From STC-113 sp964553745 (GTDB lineage Bacteria > Patescibacteriota > Gracilibacteria > BD1-5 > UBA2023): DNA of 64,000 nucleotides. Position 1 is the first letter of the stretch; each line of letters opens with the position of its first letter. A program made the position numbers and the translations under genes. This document shows, one piece after another, positions 46,600-57,633 of the stretch. Where the stretch lies: positions 1 to 64,000 of the forward strand of contig CAZKLD010000007.1 of the NCBI GenBank assembly GCA_964553745.1, read 5' to 3'. The notes beneath the pieces are model-generated. The model had not been told where the DNA came from. It saw only the letters and a list, made by a program, of their open reading frames with translations, and did no database searches.

Positions 46600-46627
46600 T
46601 TGAAACTTAGGACTTATGTATTATAAT
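46600..46627 (+). promoter_or_regulatory. Sigma-70-type promoter of the VirB2-like operon
   Basis: TTGAAA (46600-46605), a 16-base spacer and a perfect TATAAT (46622-46627), 27 bases upstream of the ATG at 46655. Confidence 0.7.
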
Positions 46628-46654
46628 GCAAACATAGAATCTAATAATCATTAA

Positions 46655-47008
46655 ATGAAGAAACTGTTTTATGCCGCAATTCCGCTTCTGACATCCCTTG
46701 CCACAACCGCATTCGCCGCAGGAGAGAACATTACAGGATTATCTGAAGAAAAACTCAGGAATTGAGATATCTCTTTTTCAGATATTCCCAAAGCAATAAA
46801 ATATGCAACGGAATTCATCTTATGATTCGCAGCGACAATTGCAATGATAATGATAATAGTTTGAGCGCTCAAGTATTCTCTTGGCTCAGTCGAATGAAAT
46901 TCGCCTAATAAGCAAAAGGCGACAGATACGATAAAATACTGAATAATGTGATTTATCGTTTCGGTTTGATCATGGTACATAGTTAATTTAATAGTAGCAA
47001 ATCTTTAA
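46655..47008 (+). CDS. VirB2/TrbC-like small membrane protein
   Basis: The 117-residue product has a signal peptide (MKKLFYAAIPLLTSLATTAF, cleavage near FAAG) and two hydrophobic helices separated by a short polar loop (FILGFAATIAMIMIIVGALK; IMGFIVSVGSWYIVNLIVA). This two-helix layout after a leader is that of VirB2/TrbC-type pilins and related pilin-like proteins in Candidate Phyla Radiation genomes. No other type IV secretion genes are nearby, so a conjugation role is not supported. It opens a three-gene operon. Confidence 0.7.
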
Positions 47009-47009
47009 A

Positions 47010-47462
47010 ATGTTCAGTTGGCAGATAACCACAAAAAAAGAAAAATGAGCTTCATGGTACATGATAGCTCTTGTTGTGTCAGTAGCACTGATAATCTGGT
47101 GATATGTAACAGGCTTATACGCAATGAGCATAGTAATACTTCTTGTCATCTGAGTCTACATACTTGTCGAGAATAATTCCCCCGATATACTAATGGTGGA
47201 GATAAGTGAGAATGGCATTATGATCTGAGATGAATTCTATGATTATCCGAAAATCGATGCATTTTCAATCATGTATTCCAAGAACAAGGCAGTAAGCATA
47301 AGATTGAGGCTTAGGGCAAAATGATTCAAAAGCATGGATATTCCGCTGGAAAATGCACCAAATTCAGCAGACGTAAGGGCTTATCTGATGAATTTTATCA
47401 ATGAAGACGCAAAATGAGAAATCTCATGATTGGAAAGTTTAACAAATTATCTGAAACTATAA
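47010..47462 (+). CDS. Conserved two-helix membrane protein, 150 residues
   Basis: Two N-terminal transmembrane helices (WYMIALVVSVALIIWGYV; AMSIVILLVIGVYILV) are followed by a cytosolic beta-rich domain (ILMVEISENGIMIGDEFYDY; MDIPLENAPNSADVRAYLM) like DUFs with a PH-like fold. It begins one base after the stop of the upstream gene, and its TAA shares a base with the next ATG. Operon member of unknown function. Confidence 0.75.
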
Positions 47463-47860
47463 TGGAACAAGAGACAGAAATCGTAAAAAGAAAGGCTCTG
47501 GCTATCTACCAGATACTCCTAGGATTCATTATTGTGGATTGAAATTTGAATCCTGATGAAGAAGAGAAAATCATTGAATATATAATGGGAAATTTTTCAA
47601 TTCTAGACAAAGATACGATATCCCTAGAGGATCAGATAAAGCATCTCGCAGCTGATGAAGAGAATTTCATGAATAATGCTGTTGCACTAAAGATGACCTC
47701 CGAAAAAGAAGAGCTCTTATCCATACTTTTATATGTATCTGAAATAATGTTCGCAGATAAAGTTTTTTCTGATCAGGAATTTTCACTCTACACAAAGCTA
47801 ATGAATGTCTGGTGAGTGAGGGCGGATGACTTGAAACATGAAAACATTATCAGCAATTAA
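47462..47860 (+). CDS. TerB-like helical protein
   Basis: The 132-residue, all-helical acidic protein has IVDGNLNPDEEEKIIEYIMG and MFADKVFSDQEFSLYTKLMN, each with a DxxxxxxE-rich helix pair reminiscent of TerB/DjlA-type domains (A-D-G-x-x-x-x-E-E). Such domains may bind divalent metal. It overlaps the previous gene by one base and ends in a strong terminator. The TerB link is by pattern only. Confidence 0.65.
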
Positions 47861-47893
47861 AAAAATCCCGAGAATTATCTCGGGATTTTTTAA
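47861..47893. terminator. Bidirectional terminator
   Basis: AAAAATCCCGAGA/TCTCGGGATTTTT hairpin between convergent genes ending at 47860 and 47901. Confidence 0.88.
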
Positions 47894-47900
47894 AGTCTGA

Positions 47901-48095
47901 CTATGAAATATATGTCTGGTATATATTTATCGCACCGTTCTTGTCTTCGTATTTTTCAATTGTCGTCTGGATATGGTTCCTAAGGAAATCTGTCAAATTT
48001 TGTCATTTTAGCTCTAATATGTATTCCATCTTCTTCTTTTGGCTTTCAGTTACATAAAAGTTGATTGCATTTGCATATTTTTTCCTTTGTACCAT
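47901..48095 (-). CDS. Small ribbon-helix-helix-like protein, 64 residues
   Basis: MVQRKKYANAINFYVTESQK then KKMEYILELKGQNLTDFLRN has a short beta strand (AINFYV) and two helices, the layout of CopG/Arc-type DNA-binding proteins. One TGA-coded Gly lies at the turn between the helices. No toxin partner is adjacent, so it may regulate a gene elsewhere. Confidence 0.6.
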
Positions 48096-48647
48096 AGATG
48101 AATTTTTCAAAAAATTATAAAAAGCGTTTTTTTTAACAGAAAGAATATATTAAAAAAGTAAATAAATGCAAGAGAATATTGCCTAAAAAACTTATGCTGG
48201 ATGAATATTGTATGTTCACTGTAATTTCAAATGAGGATTTTTCCAAAATTAATCTAGTTTCTTTAAGTTGTAGATGATAAATATTAATGATGATATTTTC
48301 CCATCATCACGAGGAACGATAGCGAGGTGGCGATCCAGAGTTTTATCATTATCGTGGAATGATTTTCATTATCGTCATCTGAGGTATCATGTTCCATACA
48401 CTATTTGTCATTTCGAGCGCATGAGAGAAATCTTTAATGATAAATCATGAATCCCCCCTCACTTCCCCATTATTGAAAGGGGGTTGAGCAAGATTGAACA
48501 TTAATCTGAAATTAACCCTCTTTTTGCAAAGAGAGTGGCACGCATTGACGGGTGATTCTTCATTAACCATTATTCATTTTTCATTGACCGTAATTGTAGA
48601 ATCATTTAGATATAATCAATATGTTCATAAAATAACGACAAATAAAA
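48096..48647. repeat. Intergenic stretch with a mosaic of dispersed-repeat-like pieces
   Basis: No supported gene. Between 48300 and 48550 several pieces have unlike composition: ATCACGAGGAACGATAGCGA (48306-48325) with GGTGGCGATCC, TCATTTCGAGCGCATGAGAG (48408-48427), a C-run/G-run hairpin (CCCCCC at 48453, GGGGG at 48479), and a CTCTTTTTGCAAAGAG hairpin with GTGGCACGCATTGACGGGTG. These resemble intergenic REP-like or MITE-derived repeats known in other bacteria. An open frame at 48494 crosses them and is not credible. Confidence 0.6.
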
Positions 48648-48674
48648 AAACCCAGAATTTCTTCTGGGTTTTTA
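48648..48674 (-). terminator. Terminator of the coiled-coil membrane protein gene
   Basis: AAACCCAGAA/TTCTGGGTTT hairpin with TTTC loop adjoining the stop of the minus-strand gene at 48675; A-tract on the far side gives a T-tract on the minus strand. Confidence 0.8.
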
Positions 48675-49520
48675 TTAATTTTTCATTGAGCTTTTGAATT
48701 CAGCTTCTGTCTTTATGAGATTGAATCTCTGCATGAGATTTGTTCAGCTATCTGGCACGACTACTGTGACATTTTTAATGAGTGCCTCTTTGTTGTTTAT
48801 CAGAGTATCAAGAAGGACTTTATTATAATCATTCAGAATCGTATATGAATCTATGAATTTTCATAGGAAGACAAGATAAGTCTTAGAGTAGGTGTTCTTG
48901 TCTTTTTCGCTTAAGTATTCATCGAGGGTGCTTTGAGTCTTATCATAATCCAGAGTCCTATAGGCATTAGTCAGATCTCATTTGAGCCTTTCGATTTTCT
49001 GATCGCTGAGGGTTGCTGTAGACTGAAGCTGACGAGCTTGCTCTTTCAATACCGTCACTTGATCGATTGTTCATTTATATCTGCTTCTGAGCTGATCCAG
49101 ATAGCTTTCTAGCATGGATTCTCTGTCTCTAGACTGATCAAGGAGAGAATTTACATTTGTCTTAAGTACGTTCAGATATTCATTAAGTCAGACCATGTTC
49201 GATGTGATGATCTTATCTCTCGATAAAGTCTTATTGGCAAGTATGAACGAGATGGGCAATACATCTGACGTTAAGGTAACGGGAGTGCCGAGCGCTTCTT
49301 TTTGCTTAGTTCAGATATTGAGAGAAACTGCAACTCATGTCGTTCAGAGGAATCATGCATTCAACTTTTTGAATTTGACATCATTTGTTGCGGCGCTAGC
49401 TACATTCGTATCCACAGAAGCAGTTGCCCAGGTCACCAAAAGATTGATAAAAAGAGAAAGGAGGATTCACAGAAGCATCACTTTTTTTACAAATTCTTTT
49501 ATTTCGGTTTTCAATACCAT
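48675..49520 (-). CDS. Membrane-anchored coiled-coil protein, 281 residues
   Basis: A single N-terminal helix (VMLLGILLSLFINLLVTWA) is followed by a small domain (TGVAVSLNIGTKQKEALGTP). A long coiled coil (NVNSLLDQSRDRESMLESYL, RSRYKGTIDQVTVLKEQARQ) and a C-terminal helical region complete it. No enzyme motif. It may be a structural or spacer protein of the envelope. It is divergent from the PGRP-SpoIID gene. Confidence 0.7.
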
Positions 49521-49602
49521 AAAAAGAAGAAAGAAATAATAAACATTTGGAATATCTTACATTTTTTTTATAATTTTGCAAAATAATAGTATAAATTCAA
49601 AT

Positions 49603-52029
49603 ATGAACACACAAAAAAAATTAAACGCCACATTACTTGTCTTCGCGATGATTTTTAACCTAATTTCACCGATCGGGAGCCTCCTGAAATGGAAGAAGGT
49701 ATACGGTTTCGAGCAAGAAATCCAAAATGTGGATTGAAAGATTGAACCCATCTATTCACCACAGGCAAGCCTTTATGGTCTTCCGAAAAAAATCATCTGA
49801 TACAAGAAGGCCTGAACCATCAGATTCTCAAAAGCAAAAGATATGATATTTTTCAAGTTTGGTAAGCAAGATATATGAGACAGTGATCTGAGTATATTCG
49901 TGAACCAAGACTGACTGAAGAAAAAAGTCTCCATCGATGACGATTGAGATGAAAGGATGATTCTTGAAGACGAAATCTATACATCACCCATCTTTTCCGA
50001 CAGAGCAATGTCACTTGATTATGAAATACAAGCAGAAACCCAAACTGCCTTGACAGCATCATCTTCGGTAATCTGAGTTAATACAAGTGATTTTTCGGAA
50101 AAACTGACTTTTTGAATTGAGACTGTTTCTGCATCAGATGATGAGATCATAAGCAGAGCAGACTGGTGAGCGGATGAAACCTTAAAATATGAGGATAATC
50201 CGGCATGGGTTAAATTCATAAAGCAACAGGAAGCAAGCGCAAATATTCCAAAAGCTGATTGGCAGAAAGAAATAGACAATAGGTTTGAAAAATTATATAG
50301 TAGCATAGATTCATCAGACAAAGGTTCGCCCACAAATATATTTGTAAAAATTAAACAAGAATATAATATTATCAATAAAAAAATTCAAGATAAAAAAGAA
50401 TTAACGTTTCAGGAAAAATATTTCTATAGTCAATACCCGAATTTAAAAATTAAATTCATCAGAAAACATCTATCTCTAAATTTCCCATTCGAGGACAATG
50501 TGGTGAGTACCATCAGAAGTGAAAATTGACATAAATTAGTTTGGCCTATAGAAAAAACTAAAAGAGTCGAGAAGATAGTCGTGCATCATACGGCGGAGGC
50601 AATAGAATTAAGCCAAAGGGATGATGCTGAAATTATAAGATGAATTTACCGTTATCATTCAATTTCAAAGAGATGGTGAGACATCTGATACAATTATATC
50701 GTCTGAAGAGACGGGAAGATTTATGAATGAAGAGCCTGATGAGATTATGCAGTTGCAGCCCATAATCTATGGAACAACAAAAGCACTGTCGGAATATCAG
50801 TCATGTGAAATTTTGAGGATAATAAAATAAGCAATGATCAGAAGAATGGCGCGGATAAAGCCATCTGATTATTGTCTAAGAGATTCGGAATAGACCTTAA
50901 CAATAAATCAGTAGCCCATAAGGAATGTGGAGAATCTGAACCATGCCTTCTCAAAGATTATCAAACAAACAATCTCGTATGACACAAGGATGCCTGATCA
51001 ACGAGTTGCCCATGAAAGAATCTTTATGCCCTGCTCGGAGATTATAGGGAATACTGAAAATCATATAGCTCTGGACTGACATATATAGATAACACAAAAA
51101 TCGAATCAGATTGAACGAACCTAAAAAGATGACCCATGATAAAGATAAGATTATCCTACACATGATCTACGGTTGATATTAATTCTTATACGCCGGAAAA
51201 AGTAAAGATTACGTTATGAAACAGAAGCTGATATGCCAATCTTAAGAATTTCCGTTTTGAAAAAAGGTGAAATGACCAGCTCGCGCTGGTTGTCTGAAAC
51301 AAGACCGCTCGAGTCCCCTATCTCACACTTTCATCTACTATCCTAGAAGTCAATAGTTGGAATAGAAAACCATCTTGGGATAAGACGTGATTAGTCAATG
51401 ACAATAAATTCAGATGAAGCATCACAATAAGGAATGATAATTGAAATATTGTGCTTATAAATGAATTGCCCCTAGAAGATTATCTTAAATGACTTGCCGA
51501 GATATCTAATGATGAAAACCCTGAAAAGGCAAAAACCATTCTCGTGGCAGCCAGAAGTTATGCTCTATGGTATACTGATCCTGCAAATCGTAAATTCCCT
51601 TGAAAACCTTATGATTGATCAGACAATCCAGATGAATTCCAGAAATATCTGGGTTACTCTTTTGAAATGAGAGGCAATAATATCTGACAATACGTAGCTG
51701 ATACAAATGAAATGGTGATAAAATACTCTTGAAAATTGATAAAACCATGGTATTTCAATCAAAGCAATGGTAAGACGAAATCTTATTTGGAATATTGTGA
51801 AGAAAGGAAAATAAACTGAAGTTATCCGATTTCAATGAAATGTGAAGAAATCCCTTATCTTGCAGGCGCATATGATCCTGCGTGAATAATCGACTGATGA
51901 TATAAATGACATTGAGTGTGAATTAGCTGAGCATGAGCAAAATATCTAGCAGAATTCGAGGGAATGAAGTATGATGACATAATAAAATATTTCTTGAAAT
52001 GAGTTACAGTCGAAAAGACTGCATACTAA
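49603..52029 (+). CDS. PGRP-type amidase fused to SpoIID/LytB domain (808 residues)
   Basis: A signal/anchor helix (LLVFAMIFNLISPIGSLL) and ~300 residues of spacer precede an N-acetylmuramoyl-L-alanine amidase (amidase_2/PGRP) domain at ~320-470. It has IVVHHTAEA, NYIVGRDGKIYEGRAGDYAV, and HKDAGSTSCPGKNLY; the two His and the Cys are the zinc ligands. A SpoIID-type domain follows at ~596-805 with LPLEDYLKGL, ILVAARSYALWY, YFNQSNGKT and KGHGVGISGAGAKYLAEF. SpoIID enzymes are lytic transglycosylases acting on denuded glycan strands, which PGRP amidases produce. Nearly all glycines in the last motif are TGA. The fusion would cut both the peptide and the glycan, on its own or a host wall. Confidence 0.9.
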
Positions 52030-52082
52030 ATTCAAAACAAACTTAAACTATAATTTGTAACTTATAACTTAAAATTCATCAA

Positions 52083-52529
52083 ATGCGTTGTCCTAAATGT
52101 AAAAATTATGATACCAAAGTAATTGATTCAAGAATCGCTGAAGATTCCACTTCCATAAGAAGAAGGCGAGAATGTGAAAAATGCAATGCCAGATTCACTA
52201 CATTCGAGAGAATGGAATTTATTAATTTTTTAGTGACCAAGAAAAACTGAGAAGCCGAAATGTATGACAGGACAAAACTCCAAAGGAGTATAATGAAAGC
52301 CCTTCATAAAAGGAATATCGACTTCGATAAGATCGAGAAGATGCTTAATGAACTGGAAAATGAATGGGCTTCAAACAAGAAATGAATCACATCCAAAAGA
52401 GTCTGAAAAGATGTTCTTAATAAGCTTAAGGATATCGATGATGTCGCTTATATCAGGTTCGCTTCTATCTATCATAATTTTGAGCACACGACTGATTTCA
52501 TCAAGTTCATTAAAGAGGAATTTGTGTAG
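52083..52529 (+). CDS. nrdR: Transcriptional repressor NrdR
   Basis: NrdR represses ribonucleotide reductase genes according to ATP/dATP. The 148-residue protein has the zinc ribbon MRCPKCKNYDTKVIDSR with RRRRECEKCNARFTTFER, and an ATP-cone (VTKKNGEAEMYDRTKLQRSI, SKRVGKDVLNKLKDIDDVAY, YIRFASIYHNF). Length is standard. No nrd gene is in the window. Confidence 0.96.
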
Positions 52530-52530
52530 G

Positions 52531-53060
52531 TTAGTTGTTAGTTGTTAGTTGTTAGTACTTAGCTCAATATAATGCTAAAGAAATATAAAAAGACATTATT
52601 GATAATAGCCTATGTATTCTGATTATTATTAAGTGTTTTTATATTATTTGAAATATATTTTTTCAATACATTCGAGTTACCCCCCTTGTGTTGAAATATT
52701 ATTGATAATATAAAATTGAGCCCATCTAAACGATATAAAACTATCACTTATAGACGTGACTGTTGAGCAACGACTCATATCGAGGATACCACAGTTTCAT
52801 TGATAGATGCAAATGCAGATGAAAAAAAAGAAGACGTACTGAAAGATTGAATAATTTTTCGAGTATTCAAAAGAGACGTTCCAGAAGCTGAAGTTATATG
52901 GTCAGATGATTCCCATATATTAATCCATTATGATGATTCTGCAGAATTTTGATTTAAGGCAGTCAAATCTGGTTGAATAGATATATCTTATCACTAGTAT
53001 TTGATAAATTTCAAAAGTCCAAGTTCTAAGTTCTAAAAACTAATAACTAATCACTAATGA
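52531..53060. repeat. Imperfect inverted repeats flanking the gene at 52572
   Basis: The left arm 52531-52556 is TTAGTTG repeated three times plus TTAGT, followed by ACTTAG. The right arm 53019-53060, read on the minus strand, is TTAGTGATTAGTTATTAG followed by TTTTTAGAACTTAGAACTTG. The two arms flank 52572-52997 in inverted orientation, and the right arm runs into the priA start codon. Confidence 0.55.
52572..52997 (+). CDS. Small membrane-anchored protein with RDCGATT motif, 141 residues
   Basis: One N-terminal helix (TLLIIAYVFGLLLSVFILFE) is followed by an extracellular domain with YKTITYRRDCGATTHIEDTT, VFKRDVPEAEVIWSDDSHIL and DISYH. A similar RDCGATT-x-x-x-x-S pattern and W-x-D-x-x-x-L-x-I-x-Y end occur in small envelope proteins of many bacteria; I am not sure of the Pfam name. 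The Gly in DCG is TGA. It is flanked by inverted repeats. Confidence 0.7.
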
Positions 53061-54022
53061 TAACAGTAATAGACCTTAATTATTCACAAAACCCCTATCC
53101 CCTGCTAAGTCAAGAGCTTCTTGATAACGTAGCAAAGGTATTATCATCTGGCAAAAAAATCCTTTTCTTCATCAATAGGCGCTGAGAGGCAAACGCACTA
53201 ATATGCAGAGATTGCTCATTTCAGGCAAAATGCCCTGAGTGTGATATATCGATGAATGTCCATAAATTCCCCGCTCCGAAATTAATCTGCCACCACTGCA
53301 ACAGGCAAGAACCAATCATTGTCAGATGTCCAAAATGCTCCTGAAGCAATCTCGTTTCAGTCTGAACCTGAACGCAGAGGATGGAAGAGACTCTAAGCAT
53401 GATCTTCAAATCATCAAAAATAGCGAGGCTTGATTCCGACAAGATAACAAAAGAGTGAATCCATCTTGAAGATATTTGAAATGCTGACATCATAATCGCA
53501 ACAGAATCGATAAATGCCGTAACCATAGACAATCTCTGACTTGTGGTGGTTCCGCTTTTTGAGCTTGAGATGGTCATTCCTGAATATGATATCGAGGAGA
53601 GGATATACATAAATATCTCCTATAATCTAAAAAGGTGAGCAGATGCGATTATCCAGACCTACATCCCAGGACATGAGCTCCTCAAGATAATAACAGAGTG
53701 AAATTATAAGGATTTCCTCATGCACACTCTCGAAGAAAGAAAAGCTTTCAAATATCCTCCCTACTGAAAATTGGCATATATCTGGATAAAGTCCAAGAAT
53801 AAGGACAGAGTCACAGATATGGCAGTAAAGCTCGTAAATAAACTGGAAATCTCAAATGAGGATAATAAGGTTTTCATAAATTATGACAGCAAATCATTCA
53901 CAAAAAGAGCATGAGAGTTCAGACAGAAAATTATCCTCAGGTGAGAGAATCTGGAAGAGTTCCTTCAGATAGCATCTGGTGAGATAATAAGGAACAGAGA
54001 AATAGAGCTCGAATGGAAATAA
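53057..54022 (+). CDS. priA: PriA-like protein lacking its N-terminal half (321 residues)
   Basis: Full-length PriA (~730 residues) restarts stalled replication forks. This product begins near the end of the first helicase lobe. It has KILFFINRRGEANALICRDC, SFQAKCPECDISMNVHKFP, LICHHCNRQEPIIVRCPKCS: eight cysteines binding two zinc ions. GTGTQRMEETL, ARLDSDK, GADAIIQTYIPGH and a C-terminal domain with FKYPPYGKLAYI follow. The 3'BD DNA-binding domain and the Walker A/DEAH lobe are absent, and the upstream 500 bases hold an unrelated gene, so this is not a missed start. It could be a fork-binding or PriB/DnaT-like remnant without ATPase activity. Confidence 0.88.
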
Positions 54023-54024
54023 TG

Positions 54025-54058
54025 AAAAAATCTTACAGACCCTGTAAGATTTTTTTTC
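54025..54058. terminator. Bidirectional terminator
   Basis: AAAAAATCTTACAG/CTGTAAGATTTTTTTT hairpin between the convergent priA-like and transporter genes. Confidence 0.85.
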
Positions 54059-54086
54059 TAATACAATTTTTAACTTCTCAGCTTTG

Positions 54087-55616
54087 CTACAATTTCCATT
54101 CTTTCCTTTTTACCAAGCTCAAAACGAATAAAGTCAGAAGGAAGATTCAGAATACGAAGAATGTTCAAGGATATCATACGACAAATACAAGCAATCATCA
54201 GATTATCAATCACACTACATTCGCAAGGTTAAGAAGCATCTTAAGCGGAGCGGAAGAAGCATTTGAATCAATTTCTGTAAGGTTTTTCTTTTCTGCATAG
54301 ACACTATTATATTCGTCAGAGAATTCTCATTGGGAAAGCGGCATTGCGGCAGCGTATCAGAAGCTATTAACAACTCAAAGGACCAGAATCATTCAAAAAG
54401 TCGAAAAAGCTCAGAAAAGAAGGATTGATATTCAAGACACTAGAACTCAGGTCATTATGACAGGAAATACTCAGATTTTCTTTGATAATCATATGAGCGG
54501 AATCTGAGCTCAATAAGCTGGAATTGCCAAGACTGCGATAAATGCATAAGCACTCATGATCTTTGCCAAGAAATTATCTTGATTATTATTTATGACCTCA
54601 GTAAGGAAGTCTATAAGGAATGAAGTGACAAAGGTATCCCATAGTCAGAAAAAGGTCAACACCGTTCAAACTACCAATAGTCTGTGGCTATAAGGCGGCT
54701 GGAATAATATCATCATGAAGGATTTGATATCTATTATGGCAGTGTCGATTATTTCTCACCAATTGACAGATTTTTTTATTTCCATCGGTTTTAGAAAAAC
54801 GAACTTCATATTGCTTGCAACCTGAGCAAAATCGGCTTTCTGAACTTGAGATACAGTATATTCCTTAACTGACTCAAGGGTTTCTTTTGGAGAAATGAGC
54901 TTAAGCTTCTTAATGTCTGCGACATTTACATTGATCTTGAATATCTCTTTCGCATTATCGAAGTATTTAAGTATGAATAAAATGAAGATAACGACTATTC
55001 AGACTAGAATAGAGACTGCAAAGAAAGGATTGAATGCCAGTATGACTCAAGATGCCAACAGTCAGCACAATGCGCCCAATCAGGAGAAGATGTTATTTTT
55101 TGAAAGGAGTTCGGCATATTCGGAAGGGTCGGCATTGTTCATGATGTAGGACAGAGAGGTAACATCAGAGAATTCTTTTATGATTCAGTAAAATACAACC
55201 GATATTATCAGGAGTAAGACATTTAAAAATGATCAGAAAATCTTTGAATACGCATCGCTTGATAGCTTAAAGAGCTCTTCCGGCGCGACTTTGAAATCAA
55301 TACTTCACGCAGAATAGATGAAATACAGGAAGATAACCGACACCACAAGCATCATGATCGCTGAAGTCACAAATAGCTTCTTCGCATTGAAATATTTCTG
55401 CAGCACTCAGACTGGGCTATCCACCAAGAATGACACAAAATTCGCCAATCCTAAGAATATTCAGACTAAAAGCGGACTTCATAGCTGCAGCAAAAAGAAG
55501 AAAACTAGTGTGAAATGAAAACACATCCATACAAAAGAAGACAAAGCTCAGTACCAAAAAAAATTATTTCTTCTAGTCTCATCCAGTCAGCTTTCTACGG
55601 AAACAAAATTTGACAT
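54087..55616 (-). CDS. MFS-like transporter, 509 residues
   Basis: About 12 transmembrane helices, split 6+6 by a long cytoplasmic loop (about 100 residues; KETLESVKEYTVSQVQKADF), fit the major facilitator layout. The first half has LGLANFVSFLVDSPVGVLQK, comparable to the MFS loop 2-3 motif (G-x-x-x-D-x-x-x-R). Many helix glycines are TGA. The substrate is unknown. A missing typical motif A makes family assignment moderate. Confidence 0.75.
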
Positions 55617-55702
55617 ACCCCTTTATTTGATTAATATATTTTGATTTATTCGATTGTACCATATAATGGAATTAAATTCAAATTTAGAAGAATAAAAATA
55701 TC

Positions 55703-57616
55703 ATGCAAAAAACATATTACACTACAAGCGGGCTTTATAAACAAGTGCATATCAATTACTGAATAGTTACCGATAGCGAATGAATAGATTACTTCATTTT
55801 CAAAAGAGACCGGAATAATGCTTTCTCCTGAGATACCGTAGAGATCAAAATCAAGAAACTAGAGAATTCATGAAAAAAAGCAGAAGCTGAAATCAGCAAA
55901 ATCCTGCAAAGATGACAAGAGGAGCTTGTCTGCGTCTTTATGCAGAAAAAATGACAGGATTATTGATTTGCCCGCGTATACAACACTTTCTGATGAAAAG
56001 ATATTTATATCTATTCGGAAGACGTGCAATGAGCGAAAGATGGTGACATAGTGCTTATCAAGATAAAAAAATGAATAGATAAGCCTGTTTGAATCGTGAC
56101 AAGCATCATGGGTAAGCAGACGGACAAGGATATGCAAGAGAAAATCCTTCTCCAGCAATATGCCATAAGAACAAATTTCAATGAGAAAGTCATACAAGAA
56201 GCCAAAAATCTAGTATGAGTGATATGATGAAAATTCAGGGAAGACCTGACGAGAGAGATAATAGTGACAATTGATTGAGAAGATGCCAAAGATCTCGATG
56301 ATGCAATCAGCGTGAAGAGAAATTCCGATTGAAACTATGAGCTTGGGGTGCATATAGCCGATGTGGCAGAGTATGTGAAAAATTCGAGCCATCTTGATAC
56401 TGAAGCCAAAAAAAGATGAACCAGCATCTACTTGCCATGAAGAGTTATTCCTATGTTGCCGAAAGATATATCAGATGATCTTTGCTCGCTGAACCCGAAG
56501 ACACCGAAAGCCACCCTCAGCATATTGATGGTAATCGATGCCAGCAATGGAAAAGTATTGTCCAAGAAAATCAAAGAAACTCTAATCCACTCAAAAGCCA
56601 GACTCACGTATAATGAGGTTTGGGAATATCTGAGCACAAAAAATGAGAAAATAATCCCATCCGCCCATATAAGGCAGATGCTCGAGCATTCCTATGATCT
56701 GTTCAAAATCGTGTACTCAAGAAGGAAAAAGGAATGAAAGATAGAATTTGATTTCCCGGAAGTAAAAGTAGAAGTGGATACTAACGGAAAGCCAATAAGC
56801 ATAACAAAAAGACAAAGAAACGATGCTCATAGGCTTATCGAGGAATTCATGATTCTGGCAAATGAGGAGGTATCAAAATATTTTTCTGAGAAGAAAATCC
56901 CATTCCTATACAGAGTCCATGAGAAACCATCAGAAGAATGAGTATTCGCCTTACAGAAGATCCTTAGCGAATATGGGATACCGATGGATGCAAAGAACCT
57001 CACTCCCCTGTCCATAAGCCATATAATCGATGCACTCAAGTGAAGGAAAGAAGAATATGTATTATCGAAACAGATATTGACTTCTATGAGCAAGGCAAAA
57101 TATCTAGATCTGCCGCTCTGACACTTCGGATTGTCTCTGAAATACTACTCCCACTTCACATCCCCGATCAGAAGATATCCCGATCTCCAGATTCATAGGA
57201 TAATCAAGGAGTTCATAAAATGAAACATGTCCAAGACTGAGGTTCTCCGATATCAGAAAATGCTTTGAAAAGTTGCCAATATGTCGTCAACAAACGAGCA
57301 AAAGGCTGAAGAAGTGGAAAGGAAAATCACACACCTGAAAACAATTGAATACATGGAAAGTTACGTCTGAACTGAATTTGAAGGCAGAGTATCTTGAATT
57401 AATGCCAATTGACTCTACATAGAACTTGATAGCTGAGTGGAATGATTTGTTCTAGGCAAGAATCTGGATTTGCATTTCGCTTTTGATGAAACTAAAAACG
57501 CATTCTTCAATTCAAAGACCAAAAAGGCGCTCTGACTATGAGATTACACAAGAATAAAAGTGGCAAAGGCTGACAAGAGCATGTGATTCCTGGACTTTGA
57601 ACTACTATCAAAATAA
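55703..57616 (+). CDS. rnr: Ribonuclease R (RNB-family 3'-5' exoribonuclease)
   Basis: RNase R degrades structured RNA 3' to 5' and works in rRNA quality control. The 637-residue product has N-terminal cold-shock-like domains (ENSGKKAEAEISKILQRGQE; YGFARVYN). The RNB domain includes TIDGEDAKDLDDAISV with the catalytic aspartates, HIADVAEYV, TSIYLPGRVIPMLP and YSHFTSPIRRYPDL. The C-terminal S1 domain has FEGRVSGINANGLYIEL and GVEGFV. It is shorter than E. coli RNase R (813) because the basic tail and helix-turn-helix start are absent. Glycines of FTG-like and SGDT motifs include TGA. Confidence 0.95.
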
Positions 57617-57633
57617 TTCCAGACAATAAAAAA

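Noticed and set aside
46655..47860. A type IV secretion or conjugation locus
   Set aside because: Only one VirB2-like pilin is present, with no ATPase, VirB4/VirB6 or relaxase nearby.
48300..48550. CRISPR array
   Set aside because: The pieces are different from each other and not regularly spaced.
48494..48697. 67-codon plus-strand frame
   Set aside because: It crosses repeat relics and a terminator and has no recognisable product.
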